This document shows, one piece after another, positions 12,525 through 23,190 of a stretch of 64,000 nucleotides of DNA; within the stretch, counting starts at the first letter, position 1; each line of letters opens with the position of its first letter. Location: positions 41,614,949 through 41,678,948 of the forward strand of contig CM038720.1 in the NCBI GenBank assembly GCA_021613375.1, read 5' to 3'. Both the position numbers and the translations under genes were made by a program. The DNA comes from Megaleporinus macrocephalus. Taxonomy: Eukaryota; Chordata; Actinopteri; Characiformes; Anostomidae. The notes beneath the pieces are model-generated. The model made no database searches. It saw only the letters and a list, made by a program, of their open reading frames with translations, and had not been told where the DNA came from.

Positions 12525-12945
12525 TGTTCCAGCTCAGTGCCTCACTAAAGGCAGGCACTCTGAGCATGGGGGTGATGTACTCTGTGGCATCTGACCGACA
12601 AGAGCTGTATAGATAAACAGTAACCAGTGTGTAGCTTCCCACAGATGGAGAGCAGCTCCCCCTCTCTCTCTTATATCTAAAGGAGGAACAACAGTGATTG
12701 AGATTCATGGTATGTACAGGTCCAGTCTCCTTATTACACTGTGTAACAATGTGCATTCTGTTTCTCCCAGCTCGAAGGTACACACTTATATTTTCATAAC
12801 CACATTTTAAAAACCAGAGCAATGAAATAAAAGGCTGGAGGCAACACGGGGCATTCAGATTTAATACAATCTAATAATATCATTTCAGTGGATTATTGTA
12901 CAATTACGTTATCTAGCTAAAGGTAATGAGATGTGCTCTTAAGGG
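12525..12945. other. No recognisable feature
   Basis: Unique-looking sequence between a SINE fragment and a minisatellite. No feature is supported. Confidence 0.45.
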
Positions 12946-13445
12946 TATCATCGCAGAGACAAGAGGGGTATCACCACAAAGACAAGAGGGGTATCATCCC
13001 ATAGACAAGAGGGGTATCACCCCTAAGACAAGAGGGGTATCACCCCAGAGACAAAAGGAGTATCACCACAAAGACAAGAGGGGAATCATACCATAGTCAA
13101 GAGGGGAATCACCCCCAAGACAAGAGAAAAAATATGTATCACCACAAAGACAAGAGAGATAACACCCAAGAGACAAGAAGGGTACCACCACAGAGACAAG
13201 AACAACACCACCCCAGAGACAAGAAGGGTACCACCCTATTGATACAACGGGCATCCCCCCAGAGACAAGAGGGTACCAGCCCAGTGACAAGAGAGAAAAC
13301 ACCCCAGAGACAAGAGGGTACCACCTCAGAGATAAGAAGGATACCACCCCAGAGACAAGAAGTGTATCACCCCAGAGATATTGGGGTACCACCCCTGAGA
13401 CAAGAGATGTACCACCCCAAAGACAAAAAGGATACCACCCCAGTG
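12946..13445. repeat. ~23 bp minisatellite
   Basis: Tandem units of the type AGACAAGAGGGGTATCACCC, 23 bp long at the left end, becoming more diverged and variable in length to the right. Small open frames on both strands come from the repeat. Confidence 0.93.
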
Positions 13446-13540
13446 AGAGTTAGTACCTTCTCTTGAGAGTGTTTAACATTTGGTGTGTAACTATTAATAT
13501 TTATTCTAGTCTGTACCAAAGTGCTAGAAATTCTGCAGAC

Positions 13541-13792
13541 GTCACTGTCCAAAGAAAAAACAGGTTTCTCCATATTTGTCCATTTGGATTTTTCAATATT
13601 CTTTGAAGAGCGTGTATTGTTTGAAGAGTGTATATATCCTGTGAAAGTTTAATGATGAATGGACGAAAATAAATTCTCAAAATCACTCAAAATAAAATCT
13701 CCTTACATTGACTTGCACTGAAAGTGAGGAAGGTTTTTGTTCTCTCCTGTAAACTCACTCATTTGGAGACTTGTTTTTCTTTGGACAGCGAC
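13541..13792. mobile_element. Miniature inverted-repeat element, family A, complete copy
   Basis: The left end GTCACTGTCCAAAGAAAAAA and the right end TTTTTCTTTGGACAGCGACG are near-perfect inverted copies, extending inward over about 30 bp. The body of about 250 bp shares GATGAATGGACGAAA and TTTTTGTTCTCTCCTGTAAA with the 7.5 kb copy. This is a non-autonomous DNA transposon by structure. The superfamily is not known to me. Confidence 0.75.
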
Positions 13793-14146
13793 GATGGTCT
13801 GCAGTTCCTGCTAACGTACCAGAGACATTCCAGCGTGAGTCCCCACACGGAGTGGAGACATGTTTTTTGTGTGCAAGCAGGAAAAGCAGGGTGTGTTATT
13901 AAACAGAGACTGTGTACGTTTCTTTTGACTCTATATGATAAGCGGGGCAGCGCTGGCAGAGTGACTCTAGGTTTTAGGTAAATAGGATTATTACCCGGTC
14001 GCTGGTGACAGGCAGCCTTTGATTTCCAGTCTTAAGGATTTATTTCCTATAGCCACTGCTCTTACGCAACTCTGTGGAATGTCAGAATAACTTAAGTTAT
14101 CAGAGATTGATTCTATTTTGAGGAAAGGAAAGTAGGCAGGCACAGA

Positions 14147-14191
14147 TGGGGGTGGGGGAGTGGGGTTAGGGTTGTGCGTGTGGTGGGGTGG
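14147..14191 (+). other. Potential G-quadruplex tract
   Basis: Six G runs of three to five bases occur within about 50 bp (GGGGG, GGGGG, GGGG, GGG, GGGG, GGGGG) with short loops. This fits a G-quadruplex-forming pattern by sequence alone. Confidence 0.6.
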
Positions 14192-14293
14192 GGGATTTAA
14201 CTCGCTGAACGTTTTCTGTCAATCACATTAACATTTACTTCAGCCTGTTCTTAAAATTGGTGTGGTGGTGCTCCATTAAAGGGACCCCCGGCT

Positions 14294-15322
14294 GGTAACA
14301 CTTGTAAGCGTTAATATGGTGTAATGACTCTAAATTATTAATACATGTTTAAAAAATCACTAAAAGCATCAGATTTATTAGATTTTGTGTAAAATCCGCT
14401 GCACGTGGGTCTCCATTGTTGTATCTACTGACGTGATCAGCGGGTAGTGACGTCAAATGGTTGCAGTAACCGGCCGTCACGCTCGAGCACAGCTAGCTAC
14501 TAAACATGCTACTCTTCAGTCTTTACAGTTTGAACTAGAACTCAACATTTCTGACATCAGCGGCGACATCACACACCACGTTAGTGTAAATGGTGAACAG
14601 AGAGGGTGGAGGAGAGAGTGACACAGTGCTGGAGTTGTTGTGAAGCTGTGTGTTGGTGTTGACGGAGAAGGAGAGTGTCTGTTAAAGGAGCTCCGCTTTC
14701 TAGCGGGAAACATTCACACTCAGTAAACAGCTCGATACACTGAACGGGAGTGTCTCTGAGCTTCACACTCCTTTATTAGTGAAGTAGTATGTTCACTACT
14801 GAGACTGGACTTTCACCTTCAAGATCCACAAACGAGGAGAAGCAGCTGACGCTAACGCTAAAGGTTCTCAGGAGAGAGTCCAGCGCATGTTCACGTTCAC
14901 GGTTCTTCTCGACTGGAGTGAGGAGAGCAGAGCGGGGGTCTTTGGGTAGCTGTGCTGGTCCACACGCTGCTTCACTAACTATTCTCCTTGTTTATGTTTG
15001 TGAAGCTGTTTAGACTAATATCAGTCTTCACACTGCCTTTCACTGAAACAACATCAACAACACAATGTACATGGTTTTCTTTAAGCTAGGTTAGTAACTA
15101 ACATTCACTCCTTCACACCACAGTCCAGTTCAGACCTGAAACCATCTGACCTCATCTACCCAGCAGGCACTGCGGTCAGTAATAATGGCTGCGTCCATAT
15201 GATAAATATTTAGAATAAAAGAGTTAATTTATTAATAAATCTGATACATTTTGTGATGTTTTATAACATGTATTAACAATTCAGAATCATTACACCATAT
15301 TAAGGCCTACAAGTGTTACTAA
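14294..15322. mobile_element. Element with long terminal inverted repeats (~1.03 kb)
   Basis: The left end (GGTAACACTTGTAAGCGTTA onward) is repeated inverted at the right end (reading back from AGTAACACTTGTAGGCCTTA). The match runs about 85 bp through TTAATACATG and CAGATTTATTA and continues weakly to about 170 bp (CCATTGTTGT/CCATTATTAC, GCGGGTAG/GCTGGGTAG). The interior of about 700 bp has no recognisable transposase. Long arms resemble Mutator-like or foldback elements. No clear target duplication was seen. Confidence 0.65.
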
Positions 15323-15507
15323 ACGAATGGCCACTTGTCCAGTGTGTTGTTAGTGAGGAATCAAAGAAGTGAAAACAAATTGATTGATCTCAGCCCCAAA
15401 TACTAAAACATAATAAAGAGTACAATATTAATTATATTTGACTCAGCAAGCAAATTAGTACTCTGGGCCCGGGTGCCACTCCCCCATAAGACCCTGTGCT
15501 CGCATTT

Positions 15508-15765
15508 CTCTTAAAGGCCAAGAACCAGCTAATTTGAAAATGTGAAACACATAAACACAGCAGAGTTTGAGATCCTAACTTGTGATTATTTAAAGTCAGA
15601 AAACATTTTATTTCTTACAAAGTCAAGAATTATGGCTTAAAAGACTGTTTAGCTCCGCCCACTGTTCAGAAACTGTTGTAGGTGTTATGTGAGTGACGTA
15701 GATGGTGGACAACAATGCTAGAAGATGCATTTACGGTGATGCACAGTGACAGAAAGGTGTTGTTG
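15508..15765. repeat. Dispersed repeat, copy 1 of 2
   Basis: AAGGCCAAGAACCAGCTAAT, TTACAAAGTCAAGAATTATG, GACTGTTTAGCTCCGCCCAC and the following text are matched by 55,793-55,965. The 15.5 kb copy is longer by about 60 bp near its start. The family is unknown. Confidence 0.65.
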
Positions 15766-16304
15766 TTTCTGGCTGCAGTAATTGGATGTACAGTGGACCC
15801 CTGAGCACAAACAACCCAAAGGCCCCCAAAATATCTAGAAAGTGGTCTAAACCTAAACTTCAAACATAACATTGGAAAGGAGCGTCCTCTCACTCCGTCA
15901 TCTGTAGATCAGTTCAGTCTGTAGATTATCACTAGGGGACGTAGTCTTACACGACGTCTGGATCTTAAGTCTGACACTGTTCCAACAGTATGGGCGTGTA
16001 AGGAAACCAGCGAGAGGTGTTTAAGAGCCTCCGTGTACGTGGAGGTAAACCAGGTAAGCTTCACTTGCGAAGTTCGGTGGTTCAGGTTATGCTAAGCTAA
16101 CGTAGCTGAATTATGAAGGTTTATAGAGTCGTATGAGAGCGAGTTCACTTTAATCATATCTACTACAATAACTGTACCTCTATATCTGAGTGTAGCTGGT
16201 TGCTAGGCTGGTTGCTAGGCTGTTTTTAATAATGTTGGTTATTTAGCTAGATACTGTTTACACTCAGGATGAGCTGCTGTTGTGGGTGTGGTTTGACTAA
16301 AAGT
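15766..16304. other. No recognisable feature
   Basis: Unique sequence with a short direct repeat of GCTGGTTGCTAGG near 16,195-16,220. No gene is supported. Confidence 0.45.
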
Positions 16305-17513
16305 ATCAGGACTAAGTGATATGGTGGTCTAAAAGTCTTAGAACTAAGTGATATGGTGGTCTAAAAGTATCAGGACTAAGTGATATGATGGTCTGAAAGT
16401 CTCAGGACTAAGTGATATGGTGGTCTAAAAGTATCAGGACTAAGTGATATGATGGTCTGAAAGTCTCAGGACTAAGTGATATGGTGGTCTAAAAGCCTCA
16501 GGACTAAGTGATATGATGGTCTGAAAGTCTCAGGACTAAGTGATATGGTGGTCTAAAAGCCTCAGGACTAAGTGATATGATGGTCTGAAAGTCTCAGGAC
16601 TAAGTGATATGGTGGTCTAAAAGTCTCAGGACTAAGTGATATGGTGGTCTAAAAGCCTCAGGACTAAGTGATATGATGGTCTGAAAGTCTCAGGACTAAG
16701 TGATATGGTGGTCTAAAAGTATCAGGACTAAGTGATATGGTGGTCTAAAAGTCCCAGGACTAAGTGATATGGTGGTCTAAAAGTATCAGGACTAAGTGAT
16801 ATGATGGTCTGAAAGTCTCAGGACTAAGTGATATGGTGGTCTAAAAGTATCAGGACTAAGTGATATGATGGTCTGAAAGTCTCAGGACTAAGTGATATGG
16901 TGGTCTAAAAGCCTCAGGACTAAGTGATATGATGGTCTGAAAGTCTCAGGACTAAGTGATATGGTGGTCTAAAAGCCTCAGGACTAAGTGATATGATGGT
17001 CTGAAAGTCTCAGGACTAAGTGATATGGTGGTCTAAAAGTATCAGGACTAAGTGATATGGTGGTCTAAAAGTCTCAGGACTAAGTGATATGGTGGTCTAA
17101 AAGTATCAGGACTAAGTGATATGATGGTCTGAAAGTCTCAGGACTAAGTGATATGGTGGTCTAAAAGTATCAGGACTAAGTGATATGGTGGTCTGAAAGT
17201 CTCAGGACTAAGTGATATGGTGGTCTAAAAGCCTCAGGACTAAGTGATATGGTGGTCTAAAAGTCTCAGGACTAAGTGATATGGTGGTCTAAAAGTATCA
17301 GGACTAAGTGATATGGTGGTCTAAAAGTATCAGGACTAAGTGATATGGTGGTCTAAAAGTCTCAGGACTAAGTGATATGGAGGTCTAAAAGTATTAGGAC
17401 TAAGTGATATGGTGGTCTAAAAGTCTCAGGACTAAGTGATATGGTGGTCTAAAAGTCTCAGGACTAAGTGATATGGTGGTCCAAAAGTATTAGGACTAAG
17501 TGATATGGTGGTC
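16305..17513. repeat. 32 bp minisatellite with dimer structure
   Basis: About 37 copies of TAAGTGATATGGTGGTCTAA plus AAGTATCAGGAC. Two unit types alternate in long stretches, GGTGGTCTAAAAG and GATGGTCTGAAAG, giving a 64 bp dimer period between about 16,380 and 17,170. The right end is more uniform (GGTGG form only). Confidence 0.97.
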
Positions 17514-18227
17514 TATTTCTACATTACAGCTCTTTCAGATTCAAATTCAGAAATTTCATCAGAATCTGAAGAAGCAGTTCTGGAACATTCTCAGTCCCAG
17601 TCAGTCATAATGCTGTTACTGCGCCGATGTTCACTGTTGTCCACCAGTGACGTCACACGGTAGCGTTCAGGAATTTCCCTAGCGAGCTCTGGTTTTTCCA
17701 CCAATTTAATTAAAATCATCTGTTTTAAACAAATTAAGCAGAATATAATTTTAAGTTATGTTTATATATTTTCAGTATCTAAAACAATGTGAAATCACCA
17801 GGGGGGTCTATAAGTGGTGATTAGCCTTTAGCATTTAACATCACTCTGAGGGTTGTTATATCTGTCATATGAGGGTCCACATGGCAAACATGATGCAGTC
17901 ACAGCTCCTACACCGCGCACTGACCCCACATTATATACAGTCGTGACACGTGGACGTTTGCGGAGCTTTATTGAACGAATCAGAAGGAAGGTCTGCAGAG
18001 CAGGTGTGTGTATGAGAGCTGTATCATATCAGTACACAGAGCTGCTGCAGTGACGGAGGAGCTACTATAAACCTGATCACTTACAGAGCTCTGATCTTCA
18101 CTCGGCTGATAACACTCAGACTATCACTGCTCTGCTTCTTCACACACACAACTTCTGAACTATCCACAGCTCTGATAAGCTCTGATCTCACACGAGGCTG
18201 AAGCTGTGCTTTCTGTTCTCCAGCGTC
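17514..18227. other. No recognisable gene
   Basis: Mixed unique sequence. CACCAGTGACGTCACACGGT (about 17,643) recalls text inside the 14.3 kb element (GTGACGTCA), but the match is short. Confidence 0.4.
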
Positions 18228-18275
18228 TTGTTGGAATTATATCGTTCCACCTTAAACAGTGCTGCAGGACCTTCT
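18200..18275 (+). mobile_element. CCACCTTAAA hairpin family, left half only
   Basis: GAAGCTGTGCTTTCTGTTCT through CGTTCCACCTTAAACAGTGC and TGCAGG matches the left half of the copy at 45,250-45,320. The inverted right arm is absent. Confidence 0.6.
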
Positions 18276-18522
18276 CACACAGTGGACCAGAGTGACCCCT
18301 TATATTGCTGCTTGTACAGTTTCACACTGACTCACGAGAGACTACACTTGCTAATACGCTTTAGAACTACATCAGAGTACATGACAGAGGCAAACATACA
18401 CATTGCTGCAAATAATAGAATTGTGTGTGGGTGTATATATATGTATATGCATATGTATAGATATGTGAATAAGTGTATGTATGTATATCAATATTTTTTT
18501 CTTTTCTTTGTTTATTTAGTTA

Positions 18523-18527
<5 letters not shown>

Positions 18528-18567
<40 letters not shown>

Positions 18568-18590
18568 AATAATAATAATAATAATTTATT
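18528..18590. repeat. (TTA)n/(AAT)n microsatellite
   Basis: A TTA run switches to an AAT run, giving a self-complementary AT-rich tract. Confidence 0.95.
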
Positions 18591-19393
18591 TATTTTTATT
18601 TTTATTAATTTTTTATTTTATTTTAAGTTTTTTCTCCCCTCTCCTTTATTGCATGTCAGGTCTGGCTAAATAAATAAATACATTTTATAAAAATACAAAC
18701 AATAACAAGAATAGGCTATAGAAACCTATAGAGCTGTTCTTGTAAAAGCAAATATGTTTGGTACATCAGTGCATTCGGATTGCGAAAATTGCCAGAAATG
18801 ACAGGTTAAAAGAAAACATCAAACTTGGCTGAGACATACCAGCAGGAAGTGAACGACCCAATTTTCTTTTATTTCCGGAAAGAATTTGTCATATGGTGGA
18901 GACATACATGTTTTGCATTGCATAAGATCAGATCTGCACCACTAACTGATGTACTTCAGTAGTGAAGGGTGTTATTAAATTAATAGAGAGTGTGTGCACT
19001 TTCACTTTCATGTTAATTTCAGGAGCAGGTTGGCACTAACCTGTTCTAATGCTCCCATAAATACAGTGACGCAAAGCACAGTCGAGCATCTGTGATGAAT
19101 TTAAAACTGTATTAGACTGATTGTAGTAGAAAACAACAAAACCAACCCTTGTTTTTTTCTCACTGTACTGCTGCTGTCAGAATACTGTTTACATTTACTA
19201 CTTGCACAAAAACACTATTGTTTACATTTGTTACTTGCAACTTGCACCTGATGGCTGCTCTTCATACTTGCACATAAAAGCATGTGTAACTTTTATTTTT
19301 TATTTTTAATTATATTTACTTTTTATTTTTTTATTTACTTCAACTTATATTATTATACTTATATATATATATATAACTCTAACCCTAACCCAT
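18591..19393. other. AT-rich sequence, possible old retroposon 3' end
   Basis: T-rich stretches and repeated ACTTGCAC words (19,200-19,275) recall LINE 3' untranslated ends, but I cannot confirm this. A short CTAACCCTAACCC occurs at about 19,379. No gene was recognised. Confidence 0.35.
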
Positions 19394-20165
19394 TTTGGCT
19401 GGTATCGGACTGATACCGGTAGTGAGTATCATATCAGCAGATCTATACTAAACACACTGCTATGTTTTTTTTCCACCCAAAACATTTTCCTCTAAAGCAA
19501 AAACACAATCTTGTTAAAACGCCTTTAGGCTTTGTCCATTTTTAAAACAATAAATTATCTCATTAAAACAACCTACACCTGGTCTTGCATATGTGGTTCT
19601 AGAGTTGCGTGTTGCCTATTTTGCTTTATGGATCAGTTTGAATTATATTATTTTTTGATATCTGATCCTCTGATTTTGGCTAGTATCGGATTGATACCGA
19701 TAGTAAGTATCATATCAGCGCACCTCTACTACTCACACTGCTTTCCAGTACAGTTAGAGCTTCTCCAGTAGTGAGTATCATATCAGCACACCTGGTTGGT
19801 CTGCTTGGAATGTCTCTCTTCAGGTTTTCTCCATGTTTTTAAAACAATAAAGTATCTTATTAAAACAACCTACACCTGGTCTTGCATATGTGGTTCTAGA
19901 GTTGTGTGCTTCCAATTTTGCTTTATGGATCAGTTTGGATTATATATTTTTTCGATATCTGATCCTCTGATTTTGGCTAGTATCGGATTGATACCGATAG
20001 TAAGTATCATATCAGCGCACCTCTACTACTCACACTGCTTTCCAGTACAGTTAGAGCTTCTCCAGTAGTGAGTATCATATCAGCGCACCTGGTTGGTCTG
20101 CTTGGAATGTCTCTCTAGACTTTTTCCATTCTTTAAAAATAATAATATAAAAACAACCTAAAGAA
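19394..20165. repeat. 296 bp tandem duplication next to the nbea promoter
   Basis: Two nearly identical units begin near 19,532 and 19,828 (AAAACAATAAA at 19,545 and 19,841, offset 296). Each carries TACACCTGGTCTTGCATATG, TAGTATCGGATTGATACCGA and AGTATCATATCAGCGCACCT. Partial third copies lie before (19,394-19,460) and after (20,095-20,165). The array ends about 40-50 bp before the CpG-rich promoter. Confidence 0.9.
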
Positions 20166-20254
20166 ATTATTACCACTCCAGGCTGAGTGGTGTATCAGTG
20201 CAGGTGCTGCCCGGCACGCAGGCGCAGTGAGCGCTGCCGCAGACAGGGGGCGTC

Positions 20255-20264
20255 AACATGGCGC
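20255..20264 (+). promoter_or_regulatory. YY1-like site
   Basis: CAACATGGCGCC fits the YY1 core ATGGCG. Such sites commonly lie just downstream of starts in CpG promoters, so transcription may begin near 20,200-20,260 (inference). An NRF1-like CACGCAGGCGCA lies at about 20,215-20,226. Confidence 0.45.
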
Positions 20265-20446
20265 CGTGAGAAAGACAACAGAGCGCATCGTTCACCGCTC
20301 CGCCGTCAGGAGGAGGAGACACGGAGAGAGAGGGGGAGAGGAGAGGAGAGGAGAGGAGAGGAGAGAGGACCGTTGAGCCGCCGACACCGAGAACAGAAAT
20401 CAGGAGAGGCTTTCCTCCGGCGGCCCGTGCGCTTCTCTCGGAGTGA

Positions 20447-20476
20447 ATGAACGGACAGGCCCGGACTTCGACGTAA
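20447..20476 (+). other. Upstream ORF 1 in the nbea leader
   Basis: An ATG followed by eight codons and TAA, if the transcript starts upstream. It is out of frame with nbea. A minimal ATG-GCG-CCG-TGA also lies at 20,259-20,270. Any effect on translation is inference. Confidence 0.4.
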
Positions 20477-20574
20477 ACAAGCCCCGCTGCTGGTGGTGCT
20501 TTTCCCGCCTGCTGCTGCTGCTGCCGCGCGCGCGCCTGCCTGTGTTTTCATCCCCAACGTTTCGCCTCAGTTTC

Positions 20575-20613
20575 ATGCGGTTCGTACAGCGGCCGGTGAC
20601 ACAAAGCAGGTGA
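20575..20613 (+). other. Upstream ORF 2 in the nbea leader
   Basis: An ATG with eleven further codons and TGA, out of frame with the main start, 51 bp before it. The end overlaps CAGGTGAGA (about 20,607-20,615), which would also serve as a splice donor if the leader is alternatively spliced. Confidence 0.4.
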
Positions 20614-20663
20614 GAGACCGAGGCGAGGCGGCCGCTCCCCTTCGTCGGGGCTTTCGGGTGGAA

Positions 20664-20948
20664 ATGTCGAGCGAAAAGCCGCTTTCGGCGCCCGCCGCCG
20701 CCACCACCAGCACCGCCACTACAACCACCACCATCTCCTCCTCCTCGCTCGCCGAGCGGGAAGCTCCGCCGGGTTCTGCCGGCGGGGAGGTGATGGTGTC
20801 CGGCTCGGGCTCCGTGGTGCTGCCCGCTGGGGTCATCAACCCCTCGGTCCCCATCCGGAATATCAAGATGAAGTTCGCCGTGCTCATCGGCCTCATCCAG
20901 GTCGGCGAGGTCAGCAACAGGGACATCGTGGAGACGGTGCTGAACCTG
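20664..20948 (+). CDS. nbea: Neurobeachin, coding exon 1 (partial gene)
   Basis: Encodes the first 95 residues of neurobeachin, a very large BEACH-domain scaffold that binds protein kinase A and works in membrane protein traffic at synapses (family knowledge). The exon starts MSSEKP, close to the MASEKP start of mammalian NBEA. It then has a poor-conservation Ala/Thr/Ser tract (residues about 9-28) and the conserved block SGSGSVVLPAG, INPSVPIRNI, MKFAVLIGLIQVGEVSNRDI and VETVLNL. The words LIGLIQVGE and ETVLNL fit NBEA better than the paralogue LRBA, which has LTGLVEVGE and ETVFNL. The exon ends after a whole codon (phase 0) at CTG|GTGAGT. Family members continue with LVGGEF in the next exon, which is not in this window. 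This is the first in-frame ATG; the frame is open upstream but has no earlier ATG. The -3 base is G. Fish may carry two nbea copies, and I cannot say which this is. The BEACH, PH-like and WD40 domains lie far downstream. Confidence 0.93.
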
Positions 20949-21374
20949 GTGAGTCTTGAGTTCCAACGGCTGTTTTTCTGTTCTGTTATAATGGAGAAGC
21001 TGCTGTGGCCCTCACCGCCGCCGCTGCTGGTGATGCTGCTGCTGCTGTGAAATGATGGCATTTAAGCAGCCGTGGTGGTTTGTGTGTTTGCTGGGGGCCC
21101 GGTGGATCAAATTGTTGGAGTTAAAATGCTGTTTTTGCACCGTAGCGCAAATTTTTACCTCAGAGAAGAGAGTTTAGGGCCGCGCTGCCTTTTGTTGACA
21201 GCACAGCAAGTCAGCCAGCCAGTCAGTCAGTCAGTTAAAGGGAGCCGTTGCTAGCAGCTAAATTGAAAATAACCTTAAAACATAGCACTGTTGTTGCTTT
21301 TCTCCCTCTGTGTTATTATTTACAAACTGAGAACTAACGTACCAACATGTTCCTGCATTCACAATTTAATTTAA

Positions 21375-21485
21375 GTTAGCTTCTTCACTCGAATTGTCCG
21401 GTCCACCTTAAACGGTGCAGCAACTGCATTCAGAATGCAGTGCTGCACCGTTTAAGGTGGACCGGACAATTCCAATGAAGCCAAC
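21375..21485. mobile_element. CCACCTTAAA hairpin family, near-perfect 111 bp palindrome
   Basis: The left arm 21,375-21,431 (with GTCCGGTCCACCTTAAACGG) and the right arm 21,433-21,485 (with CCGTTTAAGGTGGACCGGAC) are inverted copies with a one-base centre and one small indel. The core match of about 40 bp is essentially perfect. Flanking text from 21,486 to 21,600 (ACGGGTCTAACATCTTTATT, CTCTTTATTATTCA) is shared with 25,800-25,925. Confidence 0.9.
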
Positions 21486-21600
21486 TTCACAATGTTGGCC
21501 TGGAACAATGACTTAGCCAAACGGGTCTAACATCTTTATTGAGCACCAGAAAACAGCCCCACAATAAAATCTCCATAACTCTTTATTATTCACGATGATG
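21486..21600. repeat. Flank shared with 25.8 kb copy
   Basis: AACAATGACTTAGCCAAACG and the following text recur at 25,830-25,925 as AACAATGACTTGGCTGAACG. The repeated element is therefore longer than the palindrome itself. Confidence 0.75.
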
Positions 21601-22148
21601 TTTGTGTCCGTACGTTGGATTCAGTGCTGTAGCATCACTACGCCAGTAACAAGGATGGAGTGGTATTAATAACACAGACGGGTGGACAGGATCTATGTCA
21701 GGGGCTGTTCCTTAGTTGTTCAGCCCCCTTTCCATCACTGCTACCTGGCCGTTTAAGCATTAGGTGGTGCTCCCAACAGAGGAGGCCACAGACCGGTCAC
21801 GCATTATAGCAGGTTTTGTAGCCAAGTTAGCTTTTTAGCTCCTGTTATGAAACGGCCCTCATGGGAACGATGCCTCTCTGAGAGGAATGGCGACGGCACC
21901 TCACTGAGAACATGTTTATTCGTGATTTCTCCTGATTCTGACCCAAAGACCGGCTAGGTAAAGGAGCTGAGAGGGAGAAACATCATCTTTAACCAATGCT
22001 GGCTGTTAGCATTTTTTTATCTGGCTGCAGAGTAACGTTAGCGGTGTTCGACTCGTGAGTCGACTCGTGAATGACTCGTTCATGTGAGTCGGCTCTCTCT
22101 TTGGAACAAGCCGGGCAGACTCGTTTCCGGCAGGTTTTGGTTTTTAAG
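21601..22148. other. No recognisable feature
   Basis: Unique intronic sequence. GACTCGTGAGTCGACTCGTG near 22,050-22,070 is a short local repeat. No exon was seen. Confidence 0.45.
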
Positions 22149-22447
22149 TTTTTAAGGCAGCTGCGTGGCGTTTTCTCCAGGTCTTAATCCGAATATGAAT
22201 CAGGTTACGCGGTTTAGCTGTCTGAAATCACATCAACAACAAGAAAACCAAAAAAACTAAGCTATGAACAACTTATACCATGTTCACTGGAATGGGCTTC
22301 CTTGATCTGTTGAGCCACTTAAGCTTCGACTCCGTTAGCGATCAGCATTAGTTCGCTAAGCTGAATTTACATGTTTTAAAAAATGAAGAGTTTATGAATG
22401 AATCGTAGAGCCGCGCGTTCGAAGCGGAGAGTTCAAACGAATCGGTT
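22149..22447. repeat. Duplicated block A, copy 1
   Basis: Matches block A' at 23,650-23,921: TTAGCTGTCTGAAATCACAT, TGTTGAGCCACTTAAGCTTC, CATTCGAAGCGGAGAGTT-like ends. The order in the region is A, extra DNA, B, A', B'. Confidence 0.8.
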
Positions 22448-23190
22448 CAGTGAACTGAACCCCTCGCTGCTGCAGAGCTGAGACGGCTTTACGCTTTATG
22501 GCATGACGTAGGCGAACAGCTTCACTTGGCGCCTCCTGGATGTGGCACTTGGGGGGGACGGAGGGCACACTGCAGAATATTCAGAGCTGCTGGAGTGAGT
22601 CTGCTCTGCTGTGCTGTGGCTGCTCCTTGCATGGGCAAGCAGGTGGCTGAGCAGGAGGGGTGGGTGTGAAGTGAAGGGATGTGGGGGTTGGGGTAGTAGT
22701 AGTAGTGTTGGTGGTGGTGGTGATGGTGATGGGGGGTTGCTGCAGTGGCGATGCGTTTAAAATAAAAAAAGAAAACCTGTAGCCTCGATCCGAGTGCACG
22801 CCAGGCACCGCGAGCACCGTCGATAGTGCTGTAGGTGGGCCAGACCTTCATGCATTATTCAGTCTGGACTCAAACCGCAAGCTTGTAGCTGAGCACGGGC
22901 CCATCGATCGATCCCCAAATGCCGTTTGTAGGAGGAGATGCACCCAGTCGCCCTAATTAATAGGCTGTTCTGCGAAGCCTGAGCCACAGGGACCCATGGG
23001 AGCTTCCTGGAAAAGAAAGATTGAAAATGATGTACAAAAAGTGTCTAGTAATGCTAAATTGAAGTGACTGGCCTTGTGGTAACATCTCAAAGACCTGCTG
23101 CCACTTACTGGAGAGGCTTTCACAGTCTGGGCACCCTTTGGATGAGCAGTGAAATGTCTTTGAGGATCATCCCACATGACTGGTCATCTT
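22448..23190. other. DNA present only in the first A-B copy
   Basis: About 740 bp lies between A and B with no counterpart between A' and B'. It includes a G/T-rich tract at 22,680-22,740 (GGTGGTGGTGGTGATGG) and no recognisable terminal repeats. It is either a later insertion or a deletion in copy 2. Confidence 0.45.

Larger units (their letters stand above)
20200..20960 (+). promoter_or_regulatory. nbea: CpG-island promoter and 5' leader of nbea
   Basis: Base composition shifts abruptly from AT-rich to GC- and CpG-dense at about 20,205 and back after the exon. There is no TATA box in a convincing position. A GAGAG purine tract (about 20,320-20,370) and a CTG/CG-rich tract (about 20,509-20,537) lie in the leader. 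The transcription start is not determinable from sequence. This is the expected promoter type for a broadly expressed neuronal scaffold gene. Confidence 0.8.

Noticed and set aside
19379..19392. Interstitial telomere repeat CTAACCCTAACCC
   Set aside because: Only two units; too short to mean anything.
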